In this document: piece by piece, positions 32,266 through 44,629 of the stretch
Numbering within the stretch: position 1 is the stretch's first letter
Layout: every line of letters begins with the position of its first letter
Assembly (NCBI RefSeq): GCF_902806685.2
Contig: NC_048553.1
Coordinates: 7,051,099-7,115,098 of the forward strand
Origin: Maniola hyperantus
Taxonomy: Eukaryota; Arthropoda; Insecta; Lepidoptera; Nymphalidae
Direction: 5' to 3'
DNA: 64,000 bases
Notes under the pieces: model-generated
The model's input: only the letters and a program-made list of their open reading frames with translations
The model's database searches: none
Told to the model about the DNA's origin: nothing
Program-made: the position numbers and the translations under genes

Positions 32266-34376
32266 GTTGGCAGAGATTTTCTGACCACTGCGGAAAAGTT
32301 TAAACTTTGTTGTTCTATAGTAGGTAAGTAGTAAATAAAATTGATATCTGAAAAACAAAAAATTATAGGCATGTACGAAAAAATGTGGATACAAAAGGGC
32401 TAATTCATATATTATGTTTTACCGACTAGCAGTAGTGAATGCGTCGTCTGATTATTACTACTGCTATTCAGGTAATAACATAAATATTAATGCTATAATC
32501 ATGCATTAGATACACTGATTCTTGATTCTGAATCGGGCTATAAATTGAATAGAGGCTGGGAAAGGCCAAAAAGCAATTTTCCCGGGACGTTATCGCATAA
32601 ATTGCTTTCTTCGTATGAAAATCTTGTTGAAGGACTTTTCCAATAAAACGGAAATTATTATCATTTTTTCCAATCATAAACTCGTACGACGTACAATTCT
32701 TTTGTAATTTCATGCGTATAACGTAATTATTTTACAATATCCGAAGAAATTACATACATTTTATCAGTTCAGGCGTGTTTTAAACAGATTTTCATGGACT
32801 AAATTTCTGGTAGAGAAGTGTCTTTATTTAATTAACCTACCTGCCCCAATAAGCTAAAGCCAAATAATATGAGTCAGAAAATTGCAGAAAACTAAAACAT
32901 ACCCACCAACAAAGGATCGTGTATCTTTGTAAACGCGAATAAAATTAATTGGGTGTGAAAAAAATTCACGTAATGCCCTGAAGAGGATTAGACAACGTGG
33001 CTCTTAGCGAAAAATTACATTAGGAGCCTTTGCGATAATATTATTTTCCGTGAAAATTAGGAGGCTTTTATCTTTTAATTTAGAATGTTTTAGATCTTTG
33101 ATTTAGTCATTTGTCGAAAAAAGATATCCTAGCTGTTTCGGTAATGTACCGGGTAGTATTCGAGGAATGCAAAGAAATCAAAATTGCCTGATTTTGAATT
33201 CGCAGTAAAATGCCTTTACTGTGAACCTAAAAAACCGAAAATGAGATTTACTAATTATTTGGCAAAAAAAACCTCCTTCGCATGTCAGATTAATTAACTA
33301 ATTTTTATTTTTATTTATTTCAATGTTTTTTTCAAATCACACGGCATTTCTTTAAAACTGTAAGTAGGTTAAGTCGGCGCATATATGAATCGAATTAAAC
33401 ATCTAGATCAGTTTCGTATTCTATGATAAAACTGATTTGCAAACATAAAGGACTTAAACCCCAAGCAAATGCTTAGCAATAGAAAATACCCGTTCTGTCC
33501 ACGGTATAAGATACAATTTGGAACTTTACATCTTTAATGCAAAGATCTCCTTTACAATCCAATTATTAACAGCAATAATATACTTCGTTTTAACTTTCAT
33601 CAGGCATCGAGTTCTCTAAAAATGTTTCAGACTTCAATCTATACTTATTATTATAAGAACAGTGAAATGCACTTGACTATTTTGCATAGAATATAAACAA
33701 AGCTTTTCTCGTGTTTTTATTGTTATATTTCACTCGTATACTGCACAATATGAGCAGCTGCTTTGCAAAGATACTCCACATTTCATTTCATGAGCAGCAA
33801 GGCAAAAGTATAAATTTGGTATAGCAAGTAAAATGTGTACTTACTGAATACCAAAAATTGTATTAGTTTTTCTGGCTTTTTCAGATCACACCATTGAAAT
33901 AAAATGCTCAAGAAATGAAATAAGTGCTTCAAATGTGGCCCAAAAAATATCAACCAAAAAGCTTATTTCAAACTACTCAAATTTTTTGACTTATTGCTGC
34001 TAAGTTTTATTTTAGAATGAATATTTTTGTTGTCGATGACAACGGTCTTAAATATAAATATTTTGCAATCATTATTAAACTTTATATTATGGTAGAGCGG
34101 AGCGAGACCAATAATTATTCTATGATATTAATATGTTTATAATAAACTGAAGTTGTTGATATTATAAAACTTTTTTCTACATTTCGTAATAAGAAACATA
34201 CATGTGTGTGCAAACCAGGCAACTTGCGCGATGTGAATCCGTTTGTAAGCCCTCGTATATACCTACTATTATAAGACAATGGATCACACCGTTAAAATTG
34301 AAATTTGAAATTGAAAGATTGTGAAAACATTGCGAGAGCAACATTTTTTAATTTATTATAGTCAGACTAGCGAACG
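32266..34376. other. AT-rich stretch with no supported gene
   Basis: Open frames of 79-81 codons on the minus strand have no motif. No repeat units recognised. Confidence 0.35.
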
Positions 34377-34530
34377 CCCGCGGCTTCGGGTCATATTTAT
34401 AAAACATCCGGCCTTATTTCTTGTATAGGTCATTGTAAACGAAACCTCACTGCGAAACCTCAGGGCTGGACGTTATTGAGTCAGTCAGTAAGTAAGTCAG
34501 GACTTTTATTTAAATTAATTATAGTTAGAT
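34377..34530 (-). repeat. Helitron-like repeat, diverged
   Basis: CTAGCGAACGCCCGCGGCTT, CCTCAGGGCTGGACGTTATT and a GTCAGT microsatellite. Closest to the copy at 19398. Confidence 0.45.
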
Positions 34531-35129
34531 AAGTAGGTAAACAAATGCTTTTCCGTCTTGGACAAAATAAACGATATTCATCCACAGTGTCCAAAACACA
34601 GCGTGAACCGAGTTTTACTCTGATGAATCCCCAACGAAAAGTATTAAAAGAATATAATATCACCAGGTAGTTATTTTTTTATTAGATAAGTACCTACTTG
34701 TTGAAGAATACGTATAACAAGTTACAGCCGTATTAATAGACCATAAGTACGTTTCTGTTTTTGAAGTTAGGTAAGTAGATATAACATAGTTAAATGAGGT
34801 CGTAGTCATCCAAACAAATCCAGGCATCGATAGCAAGAAAGTTATCCTATTACCCTGCACTATATAAGGAGCACCGAGCTACCCTTATCAAAAGACTTTG
34901 TAATCAACCACTAACAGCGATTAGATCGCTTTTGCCTTTAATTGCTTCCATTTTCCCTCGGTTCTTTGCTTCATTTAATATCAGGGCGATGACCTGGTGA
35001 TAAGATAATATGGCTTCCCGTTCCCGGGAATCTCTGGTCCTTATAAATAAACTATAATTATAGATATTTACAGCGGTGATAGACAGATAGTGATGATAGA
35101 TAGATATAATATATTATTTTACAGATTTT
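34531..35129. other. No feature seen
   Basis: No supported gene or repeat. Confidence 0.3.
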
Positions 35130-35235
35130 TATTTATTTTTATGCATAATAGTTTTTGATTTATCGTACAAAATGGCGGAAAAAATACCCGAGTATGGAAC
35201 CCTCGGTGCGCGAGTCTGACTCGCACTTGGCCGAA
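35130..35235 (+). repeat. Interspersed repeat family D, 3' fragment
   Basis: CAGATTTTTATTTATTTTTA, CATAATAGTTTTTGATTTAT and CTGACTCGCACTTGGCCG match 28520-28650 and 44240-44360. Confidence 0.6.
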
Positions 35236-35820
35236 CAATTTTCGGTTGGTAGTCCGGATAATCGCGAATCCGTATAACTGAGGGCCAAATAATCGAGTTT
35301 CTACTGTATATGGTCTACGATCTACTTCCTCTAGTACTTAGATGTATAACTGAAAACCAGCGCTATCAGAAGAGTTAAACTACATGGCAAATTAAGAAAG
35401 CCCAGATTAAGTTAAACCTCAATATTAAAACTGTGCCAAATGGCTCATAAGAGTGTGTAGTTTCTTATAAAATGCAAGCACCAAGGCTACAGTTCCGCCT
35501 ATATATCATAGGAGAGCAGCCCCGCCGCAAACCCGATAAATCTACAAGATTTCTATTACAGATAGTGCCTTCATTCTTTCCCTATATTTAATACTAACTG
35601 TATCTTGTGCTTGCGTCTTGCCTGAAGCAACATACGATTGATTTCCTTGTAGAAACGATGGGAACAAGATACTTCTCTTTCTCACCGTCATTTACATTCA
35701 AGTAAACCATCTGAAATTGTACGTCAACCGGACAACGTTGCAGATGCTCAGAAAACATACATGGACAATTTGCTGGCGCTTCAGTGCAATACAGGCTACA
35801 GCTGGCGTCTACACTTGGTG
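35236..35820. other. No supported gene
   Basis: A 78-codon minus-strand open frame (35594-35830) has eight cysteines but no family pattern that I recognise and no clear splice sites. Confidence 0.25.
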
Positions 35821-35882
35821 AACCGAGCATGAACTATAATATTCGCGTAGCGTAGAGGTGCTCAAAAACCTCTAACGAACAT

Positions 35883-36410
35883 GCTTAGAGCACGTGTTGA
35901 ACTTTGAGGTCACCTATTGTTGGTTTTTGACGAACACAAAGGGATTCGCACGCTCTCAATGCGCTTGTGGACGTGTTTAGTGACTCGCGTTTGCACATCG
36001 CGGATGCGCGGAAACTGCGTTCAAGGACAAAATTTGTTATTGATGAACTGAGCCCAAACGGAGCATACAATGAAGCAAACATACTCAAATTCGTGTAACG
36101 TAGACACGAGCTTAGGAGCCTCGAATAAACACGCTTAGAGCACGTCTCGTATGTTCGACTCACGCTCGACGCGCTCCACCAATTGATAATAATTTTTGAC
36201 GAACACTAAGGGATTCGCGTCACGCTCGCAGTGCACTTTTGACTTGTTTAGTGATTCACATGTGTCCATCGGGAATGCCTTAAAACTACCTTCAAGCAGA
36301 GGATACTTTATTAATAAAGTATCTCTGCCTTCGAGGACAGAGTTCCCGGATGCCGCGAGCAGAAAAGCTTCGCTCGTGATCGACTCGCCAAGCATAGATG
36401 CAGCTTAACA
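35883..36410. repeat. Duplicated module, two diverged copies about 250-270 bp apart
   Basis: GCTTAGAGCACGT occurs at 35883 and 36133; TTTTTGACGAACAC at about 35925 and 36193, each followed by AAGGGATTCGC and a GTGTTTAGTGA or TTGTTTAGTGA block. Minus-strand open frames of 92 and 86 codons span the copies but lack a shared protein. The origin is unknown. Confidence 0.6.
36302..36323. repeat. Perfect 22 bp palindrome
   Basis: GATACTTTATT and its exact inverse AATAAAGTATC are joined without a spacer. Confidence 0.95.
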
Positions 36411-36824
36411 TTTAAATGAGACACATTAGAGCGGAATATAGCAGGTTTTTTGCGCTTGCGATATTTCGTTACGTGTATCCCTTAAGCCTTAAACAAAATT
36501 TTAATTTACATAAGAGTTTCGATGAAATTCAGCTGGTACGTAGTAGACATACTCATAGATATGGTTTCCTGCCGAGAAAACAGAAAAGTAAAAGCAGGCT
36601 ACTCAGTAATCTGATACGAGGCCCAACCGTGTTGAAGCTAATTACGGATGGGTCGGTAAAGTTATTCATTTTTCACGGTAGGTAGGTACAGTCATCTACC
36701 AAATTATTAGCCTCAACTTAGGCTGCTCATGAAGAATATACACGAAGTTCACTGACTGCACAGCCCCAGGCGTACCTACCTACTTCATGGTTCACCATCT
36801 CTACTTTAACTACACTAAGTAAGT

Positions 36825-37005
36825 AGATTTAGGTTTTTTAAAATCCCGTATGAACTCTTTGATTTCCCGGGATAAAATGTAGCCTATGTCACTCTCCAGG
36901 TCTTTAAATATACTCATGCAAAAAACACGTCAATCCGTTGCTCCGGTACGACGTGATTGAAGAACAAACCAATAAACAAACACACTTTCGCATTTATAAT
37001 ATGGG
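36825..37005 (-). repeat. Helitron-like repeat, family A variant, inverted
   Basis: GGGATAAAATGTAGCCTATG, CGTCAATCCGTTGCTCCGG, AACAAACACACTTTCGCAT and TTATAATATGGG. The CTAG end is missing. Confidence 0.5.
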
Positions 37006-37485
37006 TGCTGATTAATATTAAATTCGATCTTGACTGTACAAGAGTAATTTTGTATAATACAAAATGAAGTAAACACTTCTACGAAATATAATATTTTGAT
37101 AGCAATAAAGAAAAATAAGCACATTAAATTGTATGTGTATTTTATAAAAGTTGTATTGGAGCGGGAAATGTTATAAACACAGAGATAATATCTGTAGAAA
37201 ATTGCTTTGTTTCTTATTGTCAATTGTACTGAATGCAAAATGTAATGAAAAATATAATACGTACCTACCTAAGTATTAAACTTGAAAGCGGAATTGTACT
37301 AAGTATGGGGTTTTCAAACACACAAAAGTGTCTATAGTAAAGAAAGAAATAATAAGCTTTATATTTTTATATTCTTAAAACGTAACGGTGAAACACAAAC
37401 ATAGATAGGTAGGTATTAATTAGCTGGTTTTTAAATACTTCTAGAGAAATTTAATAAAATTTTAATGGAATTGTATAATTTAAGA
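37006..37485. other. No supported gene
   Basis: The minus-strand open frame ending here is AT-rich and partly covers the repeat; not a gene. Confidence 0.3.
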
Positions 37486-37681
37486 GCTAAGCAACAGAGT
37501 TACTTTCGCATTTACTGTTTCTGTTTGTTACCTTTTCGCGGCTCAATCGCTGAACATTGACGAAAACATTGCATCCTGGAACCGAACATAGAATAAGTAT
37601 CTAGGTACTTTTTATACCGGAAACCAAAGATTTCGCAGCGGAAACTCTAATCTACGCGAATGAAGTCGCGGGCATCATCTA
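37486..37681 (+). repeat. Helitron-like repeat, family A, decayed end
   Basis: TTTCGCATTTACTG, TTCGCGGCTCAATCGCTGAA, ACTTTTTATACCGGAAACCA, GAAGTCGCGGGCATCATCTA. Confidence 0.5.
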
Positions 37682-38701
37682 ATAATTATTTTTATAAATT
37701 CTACTTACATTGGCAAAAGAAAGTCACTAGGTACCTTGGGAGTTATGTAAGTACTTACTTTATAGGAAATTGTCTCCTAAGTGTGGGTGCTGTGAAAAAT
37801 TGATATTTTCCCTCCGGTTTTCGGCTCTCGACTTTTTAACCGCCATTTTCACGACAGCCTTGAAGAGTAACTTTCACATACTTTGTAGCTATTTGGTGCT
37901 AGCGCCAACGCTTTTAGCCTAACCTAAATTTGACTGGCTTATAGTTTCGAGTTTTTTATTGACGTCACTCTATGGGTTAAATACCTATAAGCCGCGGTTG
38001 TCAACTACAAGCCTGAAACAAATTATCAGACGTGGCTGACGGACGATTATGATATTACAATCAAATACCCGAGGAAGCCGTCTAGAAAAAGCAATCGTGC
38101 GGTAAGTGAGGGACAAAGGAGCGACCCGAACTGGCCTACGTAGCTAGAGCCCTAAGTTGAAGAGTCGTCATGGTCGTCATTTACCACTAGATCAAAGGCG
38201 TCGGTACTGTGTCTCTCTGTATAAACTGTGCCACTTGTGTACCTATCTCTCAGCCATAAGAACTCACGCCTACAACTGATACAGAAATATTAAAAAGTGA
38301 GTGTGCAAAAAGCATAACGAGTAAACGTCTAAAATAAGTTTTAATGTATTGTAAATATTTCCACAGCAGATTTAAACACAGACCTGTGGAAAAAACAAGT
38401 CGTAATAAATCAAAAACAAACCATCGCGTTATAATTTAATTCCAGATGAAATATTCGTATATACGAAATCTAGCGAACCCGCATCTGAATCTCGGTGCAG
38501 GGGTATTCAACTGAATTCGCCCATTTAGGTACATTAGAGCGGCCAACAACCAAATGTTTACCGCGCCTGCACCGAACCAGTGAACTATTTTTACACTGGA
38601 CGACACGATACACTTTTCACCTTTAAAATATGGCAAAGCTTTCGTGCGAATTTGTGATAAAAGGAAAACTCTTCAGTGGATTAAAAATAAACACTTATGA
38701 T
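37682..38701. other. No supported gene
   Basis: A minus-strand open frame (38436-38636) has one hydrophobic stretch (VNIWLLAALMYL) but no splice partners. Unassigned. Confidence 0.25.
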
Positions 38702-38999
38702 GTTATTACAAAATGGTGTTTTATATTGAACAATACTTAAATCTGTTGCTGTTACAAGAGTAGCAGATACAAAAAAATGTGTATGTAAAAGATTACAGTA
38801 AGAAAGAAACGGAGACAATTAACATACTTAAAAACTGTCTAACATAAATAATGATACAAACAAATATTGATTTTTTACCTTAGAATCTAAATTTTAATTT
38901 TATTTTATATTTGACCTCTGTAATAATATGGGTACAATTTGCCTGAAATAAATAACATTATTATTATTATTATTATAAAACACCGTTTTGTAATGACAC
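38702..38999. repeat. Possible MITE with 22 bp inverted ends, carrying a LINE tail
   Basis: GTTATTACAAAATGGTGTTT is inverted, with two mismatches, as AAACACCGTTTTGTAATGAC. Inside, GGGTACAATTTGCCTGAAAT followed by a TTA microsatellite is a LINE-type 3' end. Confidence 0.4.
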
Positions 39000-39035
39000 C
39001 GTAATTTTAGCGTTTAAACGTACCACCGTAATTGT

Positions 39036-39330
39036 TTGATTTGTCTAGTTTGTCACTGGCGTAAAACGTCATGGATAGGAAGCCAGCACATGCCAGACCT
39101 TCCTTATTTTATAAAAGCTGAAAGTTTCTCGGTGTATTGTCCCCAACACTGGGAGGAACGTGTATTTGGATCATGTTGGTTTTGGGAAATAACAGGTAAT
39201 AAAGGTGTAAAAAGTTTACATCAAAGTTTAAAGTCTAATTTTTTTTATTTTAGAAATCACGTCATGCATTGCCAGATACTTATCGTACTTATATATGTCG
39301 GAGAACAAGAGGATGGCCGATAATTATTAT
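39036..39330 (+). other. Unassigned open frame with intron-like signals
   Basis: A 95-codon open frame contains a possible donor (AACAG|GTAATA at about 39196) and a pyrimidine-rich acceptor ending TTTTAG at about 39253. Removing this short intron still leaves an open frame. I do not recognise the product; it may be a repeat. Confidence 0.2.
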
Positions 39331-39399
39331 TGATCTTTAGCCGACATCAGAAGGTAGTAATTAATAAGTAGGTACTTTAATCCATGTTCTTTACAAATA

Positions 39400-40105
39400 G
39401 TTCTCAGTAACGTATCGCACATGGAAACCATCAACGTAACACAACCAGATCACCCTAACCTAACCCTACCTATGGCTGCCTCCAACCACCCCTCACAGCG
39501 ACCCCTCACCTCACTCTAAACTAGCTAGCCTGAGCTAAACACTACATCGTGTGATTAGGGCGCAATTGCCATTGCAACCTCTCAATCAAATCACGACCTA
39601 TTCCGTTATCTAATCATCTCAAGGTAATCAATCACAACTTCATGAACGCTCTTAAAAGGATCATTGCATTGACTCTCTTACGATCTAAACCAGATCTTAT
39701 AATTGACTTCTCATTACTAATTCAGAATATCGCAATAGCTCTACCTTCTCCACTCTGTGCACATCTGCATACAGAACACCATAGCATCGTGCGCCACACG
39801 CGCCACGACTACTATCCACCCAAATAAGCGATCACAACAGAAACCAGGTAGAATGTAAGCTATTCGATCTCATGGGCAACTCATTGTCTAATCCATTTCA
39901 ACATTACACGAGAGTCATCAATGATTCTTTACCAACCGGGTTATACGATTCTAAAGCGGGTACTATCAAAGTTAACTTCAAGTTACTATCACACTAAACT
40001 ATCACTTCAAACTAGTCATTATTCTTCCTTCCTCCTTCCTTCATACGTTTCTTTTCACGGAGTCTACAGACAGTAAGAACTCTTTCAATATCGACCCTCC
40101 AATAT
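39400..40105. other. Strand-asymmetric, C-rich and G-poor stretch
   Basis: Phrases such as CCCTAACCTAACCCTACC and CCTCCAACCACCCCTCAC dominate, with very few G on the plus strand. No sustained frame apart from a 61-codon one. It may be a transposon or transcript remnant. Confidence 0.4.
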
Positions 40106-40108
40106 ATA

Positions 40109-40128
40109 TATATATATATTACTTGTCG
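40109..40128. repeat. (AT)n microsatellite
   Basis: Uninterrupted AT dinucleotide run near 40110. Confidence 0.9.
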
Positions 40129-42456
40129 TATCGTCACTGTAGCACTCATATTACCTACTAGTTGGATTTCTTAAAAAATGAAATATAAATTTTGAGGTAT
40201 ATAAAAGTTACGGTATGCCTAGGGAAAGCTCATAGTGTGAAATTACGATATCGTGTCGTGGTCGTAAAGAGAGAAGTACTCCGGACGCGAGTACGCGACG
40301 CGAGGGACCCGAATAAAACTTCTGGATTGGACGTAAAATATGGTGGAGTAACTTTTACATTTCCCGAATGTTGTTGACTTAATGTTTCTGCTTGCTTCAT
40401 TTGGGTAATATCTTCGTGGGCGGTTATTTTTAACGGCAATTAAGAACGCCTTTTTTATTCAACATGTTTTGCGAATTGGGCGCAGATTTTACTTTTTAGT
40501 GCTAACTGCTAATGCTGTTTATTATTTGTTTGCTCTTACAAGCATTATTTTATTTTATCCTAGTTTCACCACCGCGATCTATAGGTACCTACTTTTATAC
40601 AAAGATAAATTGATTGATTGACATATCCACTTACAACTTTAGATTTGCTTTTCTCAGTAAGGGTCTACGTTACAGAGTTACCCTACGATTGCTCTATAAC
40701 GTAGGCTCGTTGGCAGCAAGGACTCAAAAAGGATTTTCAGAAATCCCACCAGATCAAGGCCAGGGTGGGTCAGCTGATCAGCAACGCTTTGAAGGGCTCA
40801 CGACGCTAAAGAAATCCTTTGCCCATCAAAGTTCATCAAGTTCAGAATCAAGTTTTTTGAAAAAAAAATTGATGTAAAGTTCCTATAAACTAGGTTACCA
40901 ACTCCTTGTCTGCAAGAAACTCGTCAAAATTAGTTCGGCCGGATTAAAATCAGTATTGACTTAGTAAAATGCCGAAATAACAGACAAATGTCTCTATTTA
41001 AAAAAAAATTGTTTGTACAGATCGATAGCATTTTTTTGCTTTGGAGGAGACTGCATAGATTAGATTTTTAAAAGCTTTATAGAGTCTATAAAAAATAATG
41101 TATAAAAAATAAGGTAAGCAGTGAATCAGAAATTGTAGTCCAGCCACAGGAGATATTGCACATCGAACCTTAGAAAGAGATAACGATTATGTAGAGCGTT
41201 GTCTTTGTCGTTGAGAACGACGATACGTCCCATAGGTATGAGTGACAGAGACGACGCTCTACAAAGCCGAAATATTGTAAAATGTTACGTTGTGTACTTG
41301 TTGAAATGTACAATCTTTTTTGTCGGTACCTACTTATATCTATTTCAATAAACGAAGCCAAAGAGCTAATGAAAATGTATTATAACTTCGAATTTAAATA
41401 AAACAAGATGCAACACAATGCAATTAAATTAAAAACAAACTACAATTACAAACGCCCAATTAATTAACCTTAGCGGCTTAACAAAAAAGCGAGCTACTGG
41501 ATACCATCCAATTTTTCTCATCAACAATTTTTAAGATGCCGTGAAATTAATTGGGGACTGAATGACTCGTTACCTTAATGGAAAGAAGCGGGCCTACTTT
41601 AAAATAATTAAAATTACTAGCTACGGCCGTTGACACAGGGTAGAAGATGCGTAGATCATATTAGTTTCTGTGATAAGAATAATTATATTCGTGTGCTATT
41701 TATTTAATAATAGATTCCTCCTACATCAATGTATTTGGGTGAGTAAGTATGTGAACTCACATTATCTTATTTTTATCTTAATATATAATATTCGAAGTCC
41801 AAAAGAACAACTATTTAATTCCTGAAAGTTATTTGAACCTGCCACGTATCTATGTTAATATAATATAAAGAATAATTTGATAAATTACTACTTCGAACTC
41901 TAATTTACACAGTAATATTTTATTAGTTAAATGTGTCAGAAAAAAAAGAATATCAAATATTACACCAATTCTATTTCCATTTCATATCCGATTATGGATT
42001 TAAAATATTTTATACTGTAGAATTTGGTAGAATTTATATAATTTTCTTGGAGTAAAAAGTATTCTCCAAACAGTCAAGTGCCTTTCAACTATAGATACAG
42101 TTTTAATAAGTACATAGTTTCTGAATAAAATAGTTACTTGTTTTACTAAGAAAACCTAAAATATAGGTTTTCAATCTAAAATAGAATGCAATAACTACGA
42201 AATAATGAAGCATTTTAGTTTCATCTGCACTTTCATTAATCTATATCCTTATTTAAAAGCAACGACCTATAGCCAACAAGGAGGAATGAAGTGTTTCATT
42301 CAAGTCCTTGCCCTTTCAAACTGAAGATATTTGCATTTATTAAAGCGTTTCCGTGACATCGACACTTCTTGCAATCTATTGAGATGAGACTGAAACAAAT
42401 AGAACGCGTGACGGCTGCGTGCCCAACAAAATTTATAGAAATCAATATCAATCAAT
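40129..42456. other. No supported gene
   Basis: Open frames of 60-90 codons at 40192, 40230 (minus), 40614 and 41170 (minus) show no motif. One CTAG-type repeat end (CTAGCTACGGCCGTTGAC) sits near 41619. Confidence 0.3.
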
Positions 42457-42486
42457 CAATATATATATATATTTATATATATATAT

Positions 42487-42503
42487 AGTTTTATTATAAG
42501 TAT

Positions 42504-42550
<47 letters not shown>

Positions 42551-42563
42551 TTATAATAAAACT
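42487..42563. repeat. AT-rich perfect palindrome
   Basis: AGTTTTATTATAAGTATATA at the left is exactly inverted at the right, with only AT repeats between. It is flanked on the left by another AT run. Confidence 0.9.
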
Positions 42564-42565
42564 GT

Positions 42566-42910
42566 AACAGGTCAAATTCTGTACATTGAAGATATTTTGA
42601 AATTTTTTTTTCGAGGGCACTTTATAATCGATACTGAACCCAAAACTGTAATTTTTTTCATTTTTGTCTGTCTGTCTGTCTGTCTGTCTGTATCACGGCC
42701 GCGCATCACGCTGAAACTACTGAATGGATTCCAATGAAACTTGGTACGATTTGAGGTCATACTATGAGGAAGAATATAGGATACTTTTTATCCCGAAATT
42801 CAGCATGGTTCCCGTAGGAGAGGGGATGAAAGTTAAAATGTATACTGAGTTGTAATTCATTAACGCGTAGTCCGATTTCATTCATTCTTTTTTGTTAGAA
42901 AGGGGATATT
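42566..42910 (+). repeat. Interspersed repeat with a GTCT microsatellite
   Basis: TTTTGTCTGTCTGTCTGTCT, CATCACGCTGAAACTACTGA, GGATACTTTTTATCCCGAAA, TTAACGCGTAGTCCGATTT. Shared design with the Helitron-like families, but its ends are not defined. Confidence 0.4.
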
Positions 42911-43074
42911 TTAAAGATTGTTCCATAAATATTTCAAGGTCATCGGTTTTTAACCGACTGTCAAAAAGGAGGTGGTTCTTTTTTCTACATCGATTTTTTC
43001 GACGTTTCTGGACCGATTTGCATTTTTTTTTTTAAATCAACAATAAAAGATTTTCGTGGTGGTTACATAAAAAA

Positions 43075-43577
43075 TTCTGGATTCAACTCCTTAATCCTGA
43101 TGCTGCAGGGTTACTGCCCGCCTGAGTTATCAAGATTTAGGAAGTGTTCATAGTGAATTCATATTGTAGGTACCAAGCAACGACTTTATTCTCAGACTTC
43201 AAGTCCCAACTCCTCAACCCTGATGATGTAGGGTACAGCACTCCTAAACTATAATGTTTCAGGAACTGCGGATGATGCAAAATTATTTTAGGTACCAAGC
43301 ATAGGCTACATCATTGAACTTCGGATCCTAACTCCTCAATCCTGATGCTGCAAAGTACTAAAGTCCTAAATCGTGGGGATTTTAGAATTTCTGATAGTGA
43401 ATTGATATTTTAGGTATCAAGCAACGGCTTCACGATGACACTCCCAGTTCGAAATACTCTAACCTGATGATGCAGGGTACAGCACTCCTAAACCATAAAG
43501 ATTCAGGAACTGTTCCTGGTGAAATAATATTGTAAATGCCAAGCATAGACTATGTTATTGAATTCCAAGTCTCAACT
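43075..43577 (+). repeat. Diverged tandem array, about 122 bp unit, about four copies
   Basis: Units start near 43086, 43210, 43331 and 43455, each with a form of CTCCTCAACCCTGATGATG, then GGTACAGCACTCCTAAA and TAGGTACCAAGCA. The array stops where an inverted RTE tail begins. Confidence 0.75.
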
Positions 43578-43805
43578 CTTCAATCATCATCAGCCTGCGG
43601 ACGTCCACTGTTGGACATAGGCCTTCCCTAAAGAGCGCCACCACACCCGGTCTTCAGCCTTCCTCATCCAGCCACTTCCCGCCAGCCTCTTTATATCGTC
43701 GGTCCATCGTGCTGGAGGGCGTCCCACACTATGCTTGCCTACCTACGCGGTCTCCTCTCAAGGACTTTCCGGCTCCAACGGCCATCACCTCTACGACAGG
43801 CATGA
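43578..43805 (-). pseudogene. RTE 3' end, inverted
   Basis: On the minus strand a CRRGDGRWSRK-like stretch, then remains of the RPP-RWTDD region (frame-broken) and finally GTGGACGTCCGCAGGCTGAT with a GATGAT tail. Same family as 56500 and 57600. Confidence 0.6.
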
Positions 43806-43814
43806 CCTGCCTTC

Positions 43815-43895
43815 TTTTATCCCGGAAAATAAAAGAGTTCCCATTGGCTTTTGAAAACCTACATCCACGCGGAGGAAGTCGCAGGCATCAGCTAG
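43815..43895 (+). repeat. Helitron-like repeat, family A, 3' end
   Basis: TTTATCCCGGAAAATAAAAG, CACGCGGAGGAAGTCGCAGG and CATCAGCTAG|T. It directly follows the RTE tail. Confidence 0.6.
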
Positions 43896-43933
43896 TACAA
43901 TAATATTTTAGTTTTAATTTAATGTTGTTTTTT

Positions 43934-44361
43934 TACGGTTCCGTACTTCAAAAGGAAAAACGGAACCCTTATATGATCACTTTGTTGTCTGTCTGTCTGT
44001 TTGTCTGTCAAGAAATCTACAGGGTACTTCCCGTTGACCTAGAAACATGAAATTTGGCAGGTAGGTAGATCTTATAGCTGACATTTGGGGAAAAATCTGA
44101 AAACCGTGAATTTAGGGTTAGATCACACAAAACAAATTAAATTGTGGTCATGAACTAATAATTAGTATTTTCAACTTTCGAAGTGAGTGACTATATCAAG
44201 TGGGGTATCATATGAAAGGTCTTCACCTGTACATTCTAAAACAGATTTTTATTTATTTTTATGCATCATAGTTTTTGAATTATCGTGCAAAATGTCAAAA
44301 AATTAGACTGTAGTACGGAACCCTCATTGCGCGAGCCTGACTCGCACTTGGCCGGTTTTTT
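43934..44361 (+). repeat. Interspersed repeat family D, full copy
   Basis: GGTTCCGTACTTCAAAAGGA to GACTCGCACTTGGCCGG, in the same order as 28243-28655. Confidence 0.65.
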
Positions 44362-44629
44362 AGATTTAATTTTTATATAAGTATACTTATTTCGTCTTAA
44401 AAATACAATAATGAATCCGATAATGCTGAGAAGAGTGAACCTGGCTCTCACCGTTTCGCGCCAAGTTATACCTAGTTGACGGTACTTACTTCATATAGTT
44501 CCGTGTATCTCATCGTACACGCGTATGTGTGGATTCCTGCCATATAAGTACAATTGAAGTCGCGCCTGTGTGCATTTTTCAGATTTTAACTCACTCTGAT
44601 TTTGCACGCAAATAGTAGTATAGATCATT

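Noticed and set aside
39430..39470. Telomere-like CCTAACCTAACCC
   Set aside because: Only two to three imperfect units of the insect TTAGG repeat; too short to call a telomeric tract.
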